Below are positions 54,725 through 63,993 of a DNA stretch of 64,000 nucleotides, piece by piece (within the stretch, counting starts at the first letter, position 1; the number at the start of each line of letters is the position of its first letter). The notes beneath the pieces are model-generated. The model saw only the letters and a program-made list of their open reading frames with translations. It did not search any database and was not told the origin of the DNA. The stretch covers positions 28,425 to 92,424 of the forward strand of contig JAHBVF010000026.1 of the NCBI GenBank assembly GCA_019637685.1, written 5' to 3'. The translations under genes were made by a program, and so were the position numbers. The stretch is from Caldilineaceae bacterium. Lineage in GTDB: Bacteria > Chloroflexota > Anaerolineae > Caldilineales > Caldilineaceae.

Positions 54725-57700
54725 GACGTGCGGTCCCGTCCGTATTCCCCCATCCAGCGGTCAATCATATCCCGTAGCTTTTCGGCAATGCGCTCGATAT
54801 TCTCATCTTCCAACAGAAGACTGCGGTGGGTGGTATTGGGGAAGTGGATGACTTCGAAACTCTTACTGAGTTCATGCCAACCGCGTTGACGGGAATGTAC
54901 CATTGGCTCATCGCTTTGGAAGAGAATCAGCTTTGCGTGGATAGGGTGGGCCACGTAGTTTCGCATGGCAGGTAATTGCATCCCATATACTCTACCCATG
55001 CGCTGCAGATCTGGATCATACCAATGCCGTATGCGTTGCCAAAACCTCTTCCAACGGCTGTAGAGTTGTACACGTGCTGCTTTCCAATGGTGTCCTTCTT
55101 GTCGATACTCCAAAAACCTCCGTAAATCGTAGAGAAGATTGCGTGGTGGGATCGACCAGGTCGGCCCGTTGGCGGGCTGGCCTACATCCATCAAAAGCAG
55201 CACAGGCGCGTCCTCACCCAGTTGTTGCGCCATCTCATAAGCCACATGCCCACCAAAACACATTCCACCCACCAGATAGGGGCCATGCGGTTGTAACTGG
55301 CGCATCTCGCCAACAAAATGAGCGGCCATCTCCTCTACAGTCGTATGTAATTCTGTTCGATCGTCTAAGCCGCCGGGGTCAAAGCCATAGATGGGCTGAT
55401 CCGGGCCGAGAAAGTGCGCGAGCTTGGCAAAACGTAGGCCGGTGCTGGCTGCTGGCGGAACCAGGAACAGCGGCGGACGTGTACCAGCAGGCTGGACAGG
55501 AACCAAAGAAGTCCAAGGTGGCGACCAACCTTTTTTCTCCAGCAATGCAGCCTGTTCGCGGATGGTAGGCCCGTAGAAGAGGGAAGACACAGGCAACTCT
55601 TGCCCAGTAGCCTTGATAACCCGAGCCACAAGCCGCACAGCCAGCAGAGAATGCCCACCGGCATCAAAGAAATTGTCGTCTATTCCCAGATTCCTATTGC
55701 CCAACACTTGCTGCCAAATAGCGTAAAGTTGCCGTTCCAGCGGTGTCTGGGGTGCTTGAGACGGCACAGACCGTGACTCGATTTCTGGCGTGGGGAGCTG
55801 GCTTAGATCAATCTTCCCGTTGGGCGTCAGGGGAAAGCTATTCACCTGGACAAAAGCGGCAGGCAGCATATAATCCGGCAGGCGTTGGCGCAGGAAATCC
55901 CGCAGAGAGCCAGCGTCCGCCTCCGCACCAGGACGACCAATCCACCAGGCAATCAACCGCTTGCCCAGTACCTCATCCGTTTGCACTCCCACCACCCCAT
56001 CCCGCACAGCCGGATGTTCGCTCAGCACAGTTTCAATCTCGCCCGGCTCTACCCGGAAACCGCGGATTTTGACCTGGCGATCCACCCGCCCCAGAAACTC
56101 AATGACCCCGTCTTCCCGGTAGCGGGCCAGATCACCTGTGCGGTAGAGGCGTGCATCGGGTTCATCGGCGAAGGGATGGGGGACAAAGCGTTCGGCGGTC
56201 AGGTCGGGCCGATGGTGATAGCCCAAGGCCAGTCCTGCGCCGCCCACATAGAGTTCGCCGGGCACACCGATGGGGACGGGCTGCATTTGGCCGTCAAGTA
56301 TATACGCTGTGCTGCCCCGGATCGGACGCCCAATGGGAACAGTTGTACCTATCTGCGCCGGATTATTCATGGGATAGCAGCAGGAAAAAGTTGTATTTTC
56401 AGTTGGCCCGTACCCATTGATCAGAAGGCCGCCAGGTGGGCGTTGGGCGATTGTAGAGCGTACACGGACTGGATCCAATATATCACCACCAGCCAACAAA
56501 CACCGGACCTGGGCCAGGGCATCGGGATATTCGTCCACCATCAGATGAAAAAGCGCGGCCGTGAGCCAGAGGACAGAAACCCGATGCTGGCGAATAGCAG
56601 CGGCAATTGTACTCAGCGCGGGTGTGCTTTCAGCCACCACCACAAGCCTGGCGCCGTTTAGAAGACTGCCCCACAGCTCCCACGTGGACGCGTCAAAAAT
56701 CAGCGCTGACATCAGCAGAAAGACATCTTGTCTCTTGATCTCAAGAAAATCCGGACGCTCCATCAGGCGGATCACAGCCCGATGGGGAACTGCCACACCT
56801 TTGGGCGCGCCGGTTGATCCACTTGTGTACATTATGTAGGCCAAAGCATCAGGCGTAGCAGGAACGTCCGGAGGTAAGATGGGGTAATCGCTCAATTCCT
56901 CTTCGCTCAGACCAGGGCTGCTATATTCCACGGCTGTACTGTCCAGATGGGGCTGTTGTTCGTCATCCAGCAAAATCACCTTAACACCGGTCTCCTCCAC
57001 AATTCTCTTTAGGCGCGCCGGCGGGTCTGTAAAATTCAGCGGCACATAAGCAGCACCTGCTTTCAGAATTGCCAAAATCCGTAGAATTGTAGAGCCAGAA
57101 CGTTCAGCGGGGAGACCGATCCGATCCCCTGGCTCTACCCCGGTTGCCAAAAGATAATGGGCCAGGCGGTTGGCGCACTCATCCAGTTGTTGATAGGTGA
57201 GCCGTTCTTCCCCATCAACAATCGCGACGGCTTTTGGCGTGCAGGCGGCCTGTTCTTGGAATAGCTGCTGAATTGTCTTGGCCGAAGGATAGTCGGTTGT
57301 CGGTGGATTCCATGCCACAAGAATTTGCTCCCGCTCGCTGGCGCGGAGCAGGGGGAGTTCGTCGATAGGCGAGTCTGGGCTGGCAACGATCCCCTCCAGA
57401 AGTATCTGAAAATGGCCGATCATCCGCTGAATTGTGGACGGCTGGAAAAGATCGGTGGCGTATTCCACGCGTCCTTCCAACCCGACCTCCCTTTCATAGA
57501 GAAAGAGGCTGAGATCGAATTTGCTGTTTGTTGTGGTCTGTTCAAGCCGCTGCGTTGTGATACCAGCCAAGCCTACGTCCGAATGGGGAGCATTCTGCAG
57601 AGCAAATAGCACATCAAATACAGGGCTGCGGCTCATATCCCGGACTGGACGCAGAACTTTGACGAGTTTCTCAAAGGGCAAATCCTGATGCGCATAGGCG

Positions 57701-58782
57701 GCCAATGCGTTCTGGCGAACCTGGGTCAACAAGGAATCAAAGCTGGGGTTCCCCGTGCAATCCGAGCGCATGACGAGTGTATTGGCAAAAAAACCGTATA
57801 TCCCTTCAAATTCGGAGCGGTTCCGATTGGCGGCAGGCGAGCCAACCACAATGTCATCCTGGCCTGAATAACGATGGAGCAATACCTGAAACGCGGCCAG
57901 AAGCAGCATATAAAGACTGGCACCCTTGGCACGCGCCAATCTATTGAGGGAAGCACTTAGAGCCGGAGGTAGATGAAAATGGAGCAGCGCGCCTCTGTGG
58001 CTTGGCCTGGTTGGGCGAGGATAATCGGTGTGTATATCGAGGGGTTTTATCCCGTCGAGCCGGGAGACCCAATAGGCTGCCAGTTGTTCCAGCCGTTCGC
58101 CGGCCAGCCATTCTCGCTGCCAGACGGAAAAATCAGCGTAGGAGAGAGGAAGTTCCAATAGGGCCTGTGGTTGTTTATTCTCCACAAAGGCCGCGTAGAA
58201 ATGGCGCAGTTCCCGCCAGAAAATGCTATTGGACCAACCGTCGCTGATGATGTGATGGGTCGTATACACAAAAATGTGGTCGTCTTCGGCGAGGCGTAGC
58301 AGCACAACACGCCAGAGGGGCGGACGAGTGAGATCGAAGAGTTCGTCACGGATGGCATAAACCCTCTCCCAGACAGCAGCCATTTGTATATCCGCGTCGA
58401 TATCGCTCAGATCAATTGTGGACAGGTGGACAGGCGGCAAAGAGCCGTCTACTTGGCACACCTCGCCATCGATCTCCTGAAAACAGACGCGTAGGGAGTC
58501 ATGGCGAGCAACTAATTTGTCCAAGCTGCGTTCCAGTGCAAAAATATTGAGTGGGCCAGTGAGACGGGTAACGCTTGTTTCGTTGTACGCAGCCGAATCT
58601 GGCTCCAATTGGGCCAGAAACCAGAGCCGTTCCTGGGTAAAAGAGAGGGACACAGGGCCGTTGCCAGTGCGGCGCTGGACGCGCTGGGTATGTCCATTCT
58701 TACGCGCGGCCAACAGCCGCTCTTCCAAACGGATGCGATCTTCTAAGGATAATTGGGTGATGCGCTGGGTCAGATCAGACAT
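54721..58782 (-). CDS. Nonribosomal peptide synthetase, C-A-PCP-TE
   Basis: The 1353-residue enzyme is a full terminal module. Order: short N-terminal TubC-like helices (1-35), condensation domain (about 45-480, HHIISDGWS), adenylation domain (about 500-1010: YIMYTSGSTGAPKG, FDASTWELWGSLLNGA, NGYGPTENTTF, YRTGDLAR), PCP (DNFFDAGGHSLLAVRL, Ser carries phosphopantetheine) and thioesterase (from about 1090). Reading the binding-pocket positions by eye gives D-A-W-W-L-G-G-T-F-K, close to valine-type codes. The thioesterase nucleophile is Cys (GGMCFGG, about residue 1175) instead of the usual Ser; LLMDVGQ and NTTHRSLL supply Asp and His. ATG 58782 is preferred over TTG 58797, which overlaps the upstream stop. 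Confidence 0.94.
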   Translation of the reverse strand: MSDLTQRITQLSLEDRIRLEERLLAARKNGHTQRVQRRTGNGPVSLSFTQERLWFLAQLEPDSAAYNETSVTRLTGPLNIFALERSLDKLVARHDSLRVCFQEIDGEVCQVDGSLPPVHLSTIDLSDIDADIQMAAVWERVYAIRDELFDLTRPPLWRVVLLRLAEDDHIFVYTTHHIISDGWSNSIFWRELRHFYAAFVENKQPQALLELPLSYADFSVWQREWLAGERLEQLAAYWVSRLDGIKPLDIHTDYPRPTRPSHRGALLHFHLPPALSASLNRLARAKGASLYMLLLAAFQVLLHRYSGQDDIVVGSPAANRNRSEFEGIYGFFANTLVMRSDCTGNPSFDSLLTQVRQNALAAYAHQDLPFEKLVKVLRPVRDMSRSPVFDVLFALQNAPHSDVGLAGITTQRLEQTTTNSKFDLSLFLYEREVGLEGRVEYATDLFQPSTIQRMIGHFQILLEGIVASPDSPIDELPLLRASEREQILVAWNPPTTDYPSAKTIQQLFQEQAACTPKAVAIVDGEERLTYQQLDECANRLAHYLLATGVEPGDRIGLPAERSGSTILRILAILKAGAAYVPLNFTDPPARLKRIVEETGVKVILLDDEQQPHLDSTAVEYSSPGLSEEELSDYPILPPDVPATPDALAYIMYTSGSTGAPKGVAVPHRAVIRLMERPDFLEIKRQDVFLLMSALIFDASTWELWGSLLNGARLVVVAESTPALSTIAAAIRQHRVSVLWLTAALFHLMVDEYPDALAQVRCLLAGGDILDPVRVRSTIAQRPPGGLLINGYGPTENTTFSCCYPMNNPAQIGTTVPIGRPIRGSTAYILDGQMQPVPIGVPGELYVGGAGLALGYHHRPDLTAERFVPHPFADEPDARLYRTGDLARYREDGVIEFLGRVDRQVKIRGFRVEPGEIETVLSEHPAVRDGVVGVQTDEVLGKRLIAWWIGRPGAEADAGSLRDFLRQRLPDYMLPAAFVQVNSFPLTPNGKIDLSQLPTPEIESRSVPSQAPQTPLERQLYAIWQQVLGNRNLGIDDNFFDAGGHSLLAVRLVARVIKATGQELPVSSLFYGPTIREQAALLEKKGWSPPWTSLVPVQPAGTRPPLFLVPPAASTGLRFAKLAHFLGPDQPIYGFDPGGLDDRTELHTTVEEMAAHFVGEMRQLQPHGPYLVGGMCFGGHVAYEMAQQLGEDAPVLLLMDVGQPANGPTWSIPPRNLLYDLRRFLEYRQEGHHWKAARVQLYSRWKRFWQRIRHWYDPDLQRMGRVYGMQLPAMRNYVAHPIHAKLILFQSDEPMVHSRQRGWHELSKSFEVIHFPNTTHRSLLLEDENIERIAEKLRDMIDRWMGEYGRDRTS

Positions 58783-58793
58783 GCTTTGTTCTC

Positions 58794-60716
58794 TCAAATT
58801 AGGTCAACTGGATTGGGATCAATCGCGAGATGAGCCACAATCAGCAACGCCATCTCTGCCACTGTTCCCGCGGCAAAAAGCTCGGGCAGGGGAATCTCCA
58901 CACCGAACTCGTCCTGCACCCGGGACGCGATGCGCATGGCTTGCAGGGAATTGCCGCCCAGTTCCAGGAAGGGGTCGTGGATGCCGATCTCGTCCAGGCC
59001 GAGAATGTCTGCCCAGATGGTGCTGATGGCTTTCTCGAAAGGAGTCCCAGGCGGCGTGAAGACGACCGCCAAATGCGGGCGTTGGCTTTTGGGTGAGGCC
59101 AGCGATAGCCGGTTGACCTTTCCACTTGGCAGCAAAGGCAGCGCATCCAGAAATACAAAAGCCCCCGGAACCATATAATCCGGTAGGCGGGCGGCTAATT
59201 TCTGGTGCAACTGAGAGACGAAAGGCGGCTGAGGAGTGGACGGAACAATGTAGGCCACCAGCCGATGGCCGCCCGCAGAATCTGGATGGGCAACGACGGC
59301 TGCTGAGCGCACCTCGTCCAGTTCAAACAGGGCATGCTCCACTTCGGCTATTTCGACCCGGAAACCGCTGATCTTCACCTGAAAATCTTTACGCCCCAGA
59401 TGGATCAGGCAGCCATCCGCGTTCAGTTTGCCCAAATCGCCTGTCATATAGTAGCGTCGGCCATCCGCCGCATCTGTCCGGAATTTTTCCTGGGTTTGTG
59501 CTGGCTTGCCCCAATAGCCCAGAGCCAGATAGTCAGAGTAGAGAACGATCTCCCCCGGCTGTTCGACTCCCAGTCGTTGCCCACTTTCGTCCAGAATGGC
59601 GATTTCGACGCCTTCCAGAGGATAGCCACTGGGCATAGGCGGCCCGCCCATGTCCGTCTGTTGGTCGGCAAAATAATAGGTGACGCCAGGAAGCTCCGTC
59701 ACTCCATAGCCCAGGGTCAATATCGTCTCAGCCGGAAAATAGGCGTTGTAGGCCTCGATGTCTGACCGGGTAATAGTTTCGCCGCCGATGACGAAGACAC
59801 GCAGATGCCGGAGAGGCCAGGTAGAGTCATCCGCGAGGGAGTCGATGATTTGACGGTAGACGGGCATAGCAAAAACGGCCACCGTAATCTGGTCCTCGCT
59901 GATCCACCGGAGCAGGCTTTGGGTGCCTCTCTGTTCAATCTGGTAGAGAATAGACGCACTGCCTGTCAACACCGAGAGCAACACATCGATGACCGCCATA
60001 TTTGACCCGAAGGCCCGCACATTGCCCCGTCTATCCTCCGGTGAAATATGGAGCGAATTGCTCACCCGCTGCACCAGTTGCAGAAGATTGCGGTGGCTGG
60101 TATAGACGCCTTTTGGTCGTCCTGTAGAGCCGGATGTATAGAGGATCGCGGCCACCTGCCCAGGCGCAACCGGTATATGGGGATTACCCATCGGCATTTC
60201 AGTTTCGATCTGATCCAAACACAAGACGACTTTCCCAATACTATCCAATTGGGAGAGCAATGGTAGATGGGCCGAGTCTGTGATGACCAGGCCGGCCGTA
60301 GAGTCTTGCAGGAGATAGGCAAGATTCTCCTGGGGGAAAGATGGGTCCAGAATGACATACGCTCGGCCCAGCTTCAAAACACCCAGCATGGCCGCGTAGG
60401 CTTCAATGCTTTCTTCCAGCAGTAGAGCAATGGGGCTGGAAGATAAGCCCGGGCAAGCCAGGATTGCGCCAACAATCCGGTTAACAAGCGCATTCAATTC
60501 CCCATAGCTCAGGGCTATTTTGTCCAATTGAATAGCCAGGCGGTCGGGAAAGCGGTCAACCATTTTCTCAAAGCGTTGGCCGATGGATTGCTCCACTTCG
60601 CCGTCAGGAAATGGCTCCCATCCACCCGCGGAATGCTGGCATTTGTCTATAATAGCCTGCTGCCAGACCGGGACTGGTCGCTGTCTATTCGCCAGTAGTT
60701 TCTCTTGTTTATCCAT
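58794..60716 (-). CDS. Free-standing NRPS adenylation-PCP protein
   Basis: The 640-residue protein has an adenylation domain (residues about 45-550) with LYTSGSTGRPKGVYTSH, LGYGVTELPG, GRRYYMTGDLG and IHLGRKDFQVKISGFRVE, and a PCP domain at the C-terminus (DPFLELGGNSLQAMRI). It has no condensation domain. The segment AFGSNMAVIDVLLSVLTGSA replaces the usual FDASVWE motif, so the aspartate that grips the amino group is not conserved. The substrate may lack a free alpha-amino group or be bound differently. ATG 60716 overlaps the upstream gene by 8 bases. Its last 170 nucleotides coding the PCP closely match those of the neighbouring A-PCP gene. Confidence 0.9.
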   Translation of the reverse strand: MDKQEKLLANRQRPVPVWQQAIIDKCQHSAGGWEPFPDGEVEQSIGQRFEKMVDRFPDRLAIQLDKIALSYGELNALVNRIVGAILACPGLSSSPIALLLEESIEAYAAMLGVLKLGRAYVILDPSFPQENLAYLLQDSTAGLVITDSAHLPLLSQLDSIGKVVLCLDQIETEMPMGNPHIPVAPGQVAAILYTSGSTGRPKGVYTSHRNLLQLVQRVSNSLHISPEDRRGNVRAFGSNMAVIDVLLSVLTGSASILYQIEQRGTQSLLRWISEDQITVAVFAMPVYRQIIDSLADDSTWPLRHLRVFVIGGETITRSDIEAYNAYFPAETILTLGYGVTELPGVTYYFADQQTDMGGPPMPSGYPLEGVEIAILDESGQRLGVEQPGEIVLYSDYLALGYWGKPAQTQEKFRTDAADGRRYYMTGDLGKLNADGCLIHLGRKDFQVKISGFRVEIAEVEHALFELDEVRSAAVVAHPDSAGGHRLVAYIVPSTPQPPFVSQLHQKLAARLPDYMVPGAFVFLDALPLLPSGKVNRLSLASPKSQRPHLAVVFTPPGTPFEKAISTIWADILGLDEIGIHDPFLELGGNSLQAMRIASRVQDEFGVEIPLPELFAAGTVAEMALLIVAHLAIDPNPVDLI

Positions 60717-62487
60717 CGATCAGTTCCGTCATACCTGTGTCACTTGCCAGTTCCACCATCACCACCAGCGCCATCTCCGCCACCGTTCCCGCGGCGAATA
60801 ATTCAGTCAGGGGCATCTCCACACCGAACTCATCCTGCACCCGGGCCGCGATACGCATGGCTTGCAGGGAGTTGCCGCCCAGATCGAAAAAGGGGTCGTG
60901 GATACCCACTGCGTCCAGGCCGAGGATCTCTGTCCAGATAGCAGCGAGAGTGTGTTCGATGGGCGTGGTTGGAACAACAAAGGAAATCTCTAATGTCGGG
61001 CGGCTGTCGGTTGGCAGTGGTAGTGCCCTACGATCCAGCCGACTATTGGCGTTCAGGGGCAGGGCATCCAGAACAACAAAGGCGGATGGAATCAGATAGG
61101 CGGGTAGGCTCTGGGCAAGTTGCCTACGGATGAAGGAAACTGTCGGATGAGGCCATCCGTGCATTGCCAGATAGCCAATCAGCCGGGTTTCCCCGCTCTC
61201 GGTCTTCCGTGCCGCTACAGCCACATCCGGGGCCACGGCCAATCGGCGAATGGCTTCCTCAATCTCCTCAGGTTTAACCCGATAACCTCGAATTTTCAAT
61301 TGGGAATCTTTGCGGCCCAGAAAGAAAAGACAGTTGTCCGGCCCCATGCGGCCCCTGTCTCCGGTCAGATAGAGTGGGCGGCCATTAATATCCGGCCCGA
61401 AACGAGTACGAGTCAATTCCGGTTCCTGCCAATAACCGGCAAACGTACTCTCACTTTGTACGGCAATCTCCCCAACGTCCCCCAAGCTAACCGGCATGCC
61501 AGTTTCGTCCAACAATTGCACGTGTACCCCATCTACTGCGTAGCCAACGGGAACAACTTCGGTCTCCAGCGGAGTCTTTGGGTCGACATAATAGCAGCGA
61601 ATGAGGCCAGTTTCACGGCTCATGAGTAAATTAGCGAGCTGAGGAATCGGGTCAAACAACTTTTGATACAGTTCCACATCGCTGCGATAGAGAGCTTCGC
61701 CACTTTCCAAGACAAGACGCAAATGGGGCAAAGCCAGGGGAGCCATCAATCCCTGGAGAAAGTGGCGCAGGATCGTCGGCCCAGAGTAAAAAGCGGTGAT
61801 CGATTGCCGCTCCAACCACCCGGCCAGTTGCAGCGTCCCTTTGCGTTTGTAATCCCAAATGTGCAGGGCTGCACCTGCGAGTAGCGCGCCAAAGACCAGA
61901 CGCAGGGCTGGTCGCAAAAGGGCGAAACGATCCTGATCGGTGATGGCGAAACAGTGCATCCATCGGTCCGAATGCTGCACAATCTCGGTGTGGGTGGTGA
62001 TCACCCCTTTGGGGTGGCCTGTTGAGCCGGAGGTAAAATTGATATACGCAATCTTTGACTTGCCCCGGAGAGGTAGCTTCAGCAGAGGAGCTTCCCTGGC
62101 AAGCAACCACTCAAGCGTGACCAGCCTGTATCCAGATGGCAGGTAATCGTGAATCTGATCCCTCAGCCTATCGCTGGTCAGCACAAAACCAGGTTGTGAG
62201 AGAGATAGGATCGTTTCGATTCGGGCTGGCGGATCGGTCGGTTCGCAGTAGACAAAAGGTCGCCCGGCCTTTAAGACACCGAGGATCACCACAAATAATG
62301 CCGCTTCTGTCTCGAACACCAAGGCCACCGATTCCAAGCCAGTCCCCATCTCCGCCTGCAGAATGTGGGCCAGACGAGTGGTTTCTTCATCTATAGCAAT
62401 GCCACGTAGAAAACAGGAGTTTTTCGCAGGGCGGATTTCCACATCACCGCTAATGGCAGGTAAGAAACCTGCCCTACGAAAGTCCAC
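60709..62487 (-). CDS. NRPS adenylation-PCP protein, N-terminally truncated at a MITE
   Basis: The 592-residue open frame encodes most of an adenylation domain plus PCP (DPFFDLGGNSLQAMRI). Motifs present are NFTSGSTGHPKGVITTH, LYLTGDRGRM and FFLGRKDSQLKIRGYRV. Where FDASVWE is expected it reads RPALRLVFGALLAGAALHI, so the substrate pocket is aberrant as in the neighbour. The first 30 residues come from MITE sequence; real adenylation sequence begins at about TTRLAHILQAEMGTG, so the N-terminal A1 segment (the LTYxELN region) is lost. The GTG start at 62487 lies inside the MITE. It may be a pseudogene, or still be expressed from a MITE-borne start. Confidence 0.8.
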   Translation of the reverse strand: MDFRRAGFLPAISGDVEIRPAKNSCFLRGIAIDEETTRLAHILQAEMGTGLESVALVFETEAALFVVILGVLKAGRPFVYCEPTDPPARIETILSLSQPGFVLTSDRLRDQIHDYLPSGYRLVTLEWLLAREAPLLKLPLRGKSKIAYINFTSGSTGHPKGVITTHTEIVQHSDRWMHCFAITDQDRFALLRPALRLVFGALLAGAALHIWDYKRKGTLQLAGWLERQSITAFYSGPTILRHFLQGLMAPLALPHLRLVLESGEALYRSDVELYQKLFDPIPQLANLLMSRETGLIRCYYVDPKTPLETEVVPVGYAVDGVHVQLLDETGMPVSLGDVGEIAVQSESTFAGYWQEPELTRTRFGPDINGRPLYLTGDRGRMGPDNCLFFLGRKDSQLKIRGYRVKPEEIEEAIRRLAVAPDVAVAARKTESGETRLIGYLAMHGWPHPTVSFIRRQLAQSLPAYLIPSAFVVLDALPLNANSRLDRRALPLPTDSRPTLEISFVVPTTPIEHTLAAIWTEILGLDAVGIHDPFFDLGGNSLQAMRIAARVQDEFGVEMPLTELFAAGTVAEMALVVMVELASDTGMTELIDG

Positions 62488-62507
62488 ATTTCAAAGTGAC
62501 ACTGCTA
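62394..62507. mobile_element. TA-flanked MITE, family TAGCAA, copy 2
   Basis: TAGCAATGCCACGTAGAAAA with CAGGAGTTTTTCG at the left matches copy 1 at 34808. The right end GTGACACTGCTA is its inverted partner. TA flanks both ends (62392-62393 and 62508-62509). An internal CAGGTAAGAAACCTG hairpin lies near 62457-62472. The 114-base element truncates the adenylation gene. Confidence 0.78.
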
Positions 62508-62509
62508 TA

Positions 62510-62751
62510 ATAGATGAATTGGCAGCTAAGCTATCGCTGATCTGGTCAGTGAGGCCCTTGATCGCGTTACGTTCATTGTCCCAATGCGCCGAGCGAAGCA
62601 TTCGGCCAAGCAGGGCATTGGTGCCATAAGCAATATGGTCAGATGGATCACGCCTCGCCGGCAGGTAGTGAACGTGGATATGGTTGCGTTCGGCTCGTGG
62701 AACTGGTGCGGTAGTGGGCGGTGAATCATCTGGATTTACAAGTAAAACCAA
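62510..62751 (-). other. Unassigned open fragment between MITE and IS630
   Basis: One minus-strand frame is open from 62751 to a stop inside the MITE (62491). It would encode ERNHIHVHYLPARRDPSDH and GRMLRSAHWDNERNAIKGL. I do not recognise it. It is in the same frame as the NRPS gene, but removing the MITE plus one TA would shift the frame and meet a stop, so it is not simply the missing N-terminus. Confidence 0.3.
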
Positions 62752-63806
62752 CTAAGTTTCTAGAAATAGAAAGCGGTCATTCGAAAGCAAGTCATTCTGA
62801 TTATGAAGGCAGTTGATAGCGGAAGCGAGCAAGTCCAAGACGGAAGCGAAAAGTTTGTTGGCGCAGGCCCACCCTTTGAGGAAGCCCCAGAAACGCTCAA
62901 TCGGGTTGAGGTCTGAGCAATAAGGGGGCAACCAGCAGACAAGGATACCCTGTTCCTCGCAGAGGGAAAGGGCCGCTTCGGCTCCGGCACTGTGATGATA
63001 GGAAGCATTATCCAGAACAAGAACAACCGGATGGTCAGTGCTGACTGAGGCCATGAAGTGTTCCAGGAAGTGAATAAAGGAGTCGGTATTCTTTTTGTGG
63101 GTCTCAGTCCAGATGGTCTGATCCGTGTGCCAGTTGTAAGCGCCGAAAATGTGATGGAGCTTTTGCTGCCCTGGAGCAGGAATCCGAAGCTGATGCCCCC
63201 GTTTCATCCAACATTTGCGCAAGATAGGATGGAGGCTCAGGGTAGTTTCGTCCATAAAGAATAGCTCGCTCTCGTTGTTTTGGGCTTTTTTTTGAGATCG
63301 GCAATGATTTCTTCTGCCCGTTCGCGTGCTTCCGGGTCTTGCAGGGGCTTGAGATCGTGCTTGGGTCGTCTATATACATAGTCATTCTGGCGCAGAACAG
63401 AACGGAAAGTCTCGTCGCTCATCCGGATGCCTGTGATTTTGGCCATATGTGCACGCAGACGATCGATTGTCCAGATGGTAAAACCGTAGCCCAAAGTGGC
63501 AGGATCGCTATCCAGCACTTCGCCTAATCTGACGCAATAGTTCTCGTCCGCCAATGTCGGACGACCAGAGCGGGGGGCATCACTCAGCCCAGGCAGTCCG
63601 TTTTCCCGCCACCGGCTGTGCCAGTTGTAGACAGTTGCCGTTGTCACGTTGAGCAATTCGGCCACTTCTTCTGGCTTCTTGCCCAGGTGTAACAGGCGGA
63701 TTCCCGTGGCTCGCTGTCGTACCCGCGGCTCCGGTGCTGTTTTGATCGCCTGCTCGATTTGCTTCAATTCGGTTTCGTTCAGTTGATACTTCAGTTGTTT
63801 TGGCAC
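62752..63806 (-). CDS. IS630-family transposase, two frames joined by a -1 frameshift
   Basis: The first frame (63806 to 63237) has a winged-helix DNA-binding domain (RQRATGIRLLHLGKKPEEVA, TVYNWHSRWRENGLPGL) and ends after DLKKKPKTTRAS. At the A8 run on the minus strand (plus 63286-63293) a -1 slip joins QKKAQNNESELFFMDETTL, which continues with the DDE catalytic domain: FMDETTLSLHP, VLVLDNASYHHS and CSDLNPIERFWGFLKG. The fused product would be about 350 residues, normal for IS630. Such slippery runs are known to control IS630 transposase output. Both frames are otherwise intact. Confidence 0.9.
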
Positions 63807-63862
63807 TCCTCCAGTATGCCATTACTCATCTGAAATCTAAAAACTTTCTTGAATTCACTTAG
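62752..63862 (-). mobile_element. IS630-family insertion sequence (ends tentative)
   Basis: Left end CTAAGTTTCTAGAAATAG (62752) overlaps the transposase stop; right end read inward is CTAAGTGAATTCAAGAAAG (from 63862). A TA follows at 63863-63864, but the left flank reads CAA, so the TA duplication is only seen on one side. Confidence 0.55.
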
Positions 63863-63864
63863 TA

Positions 63865-63993
63865 CACTGTAAATTAAGTGATTCGACGTTTCTGTAGGTG
63901 CAATTTTGAACTGCACAGGCAGCCGAAGGGGTATTCGTCCCTTGCGCAGCTATAAGCAGCGCCTACGCTAAGATAAAAACTTTGTTTACAGTG
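63865..63993. mobile_element. TA-flanked MITE with CACTGTAAA ends
   Basis: CACTGTAAATTAAGT (63865) and AACTTTGTTTACAGTG (to 63993) are imperfect inverted ends flanked by TA at 63863-63864 and 63994-63995. An inner GTAGGTGC/GCGCCTAC pair adds a second palindrome. It abuts the right end of the IS630 copy. Confidence 0.7.
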
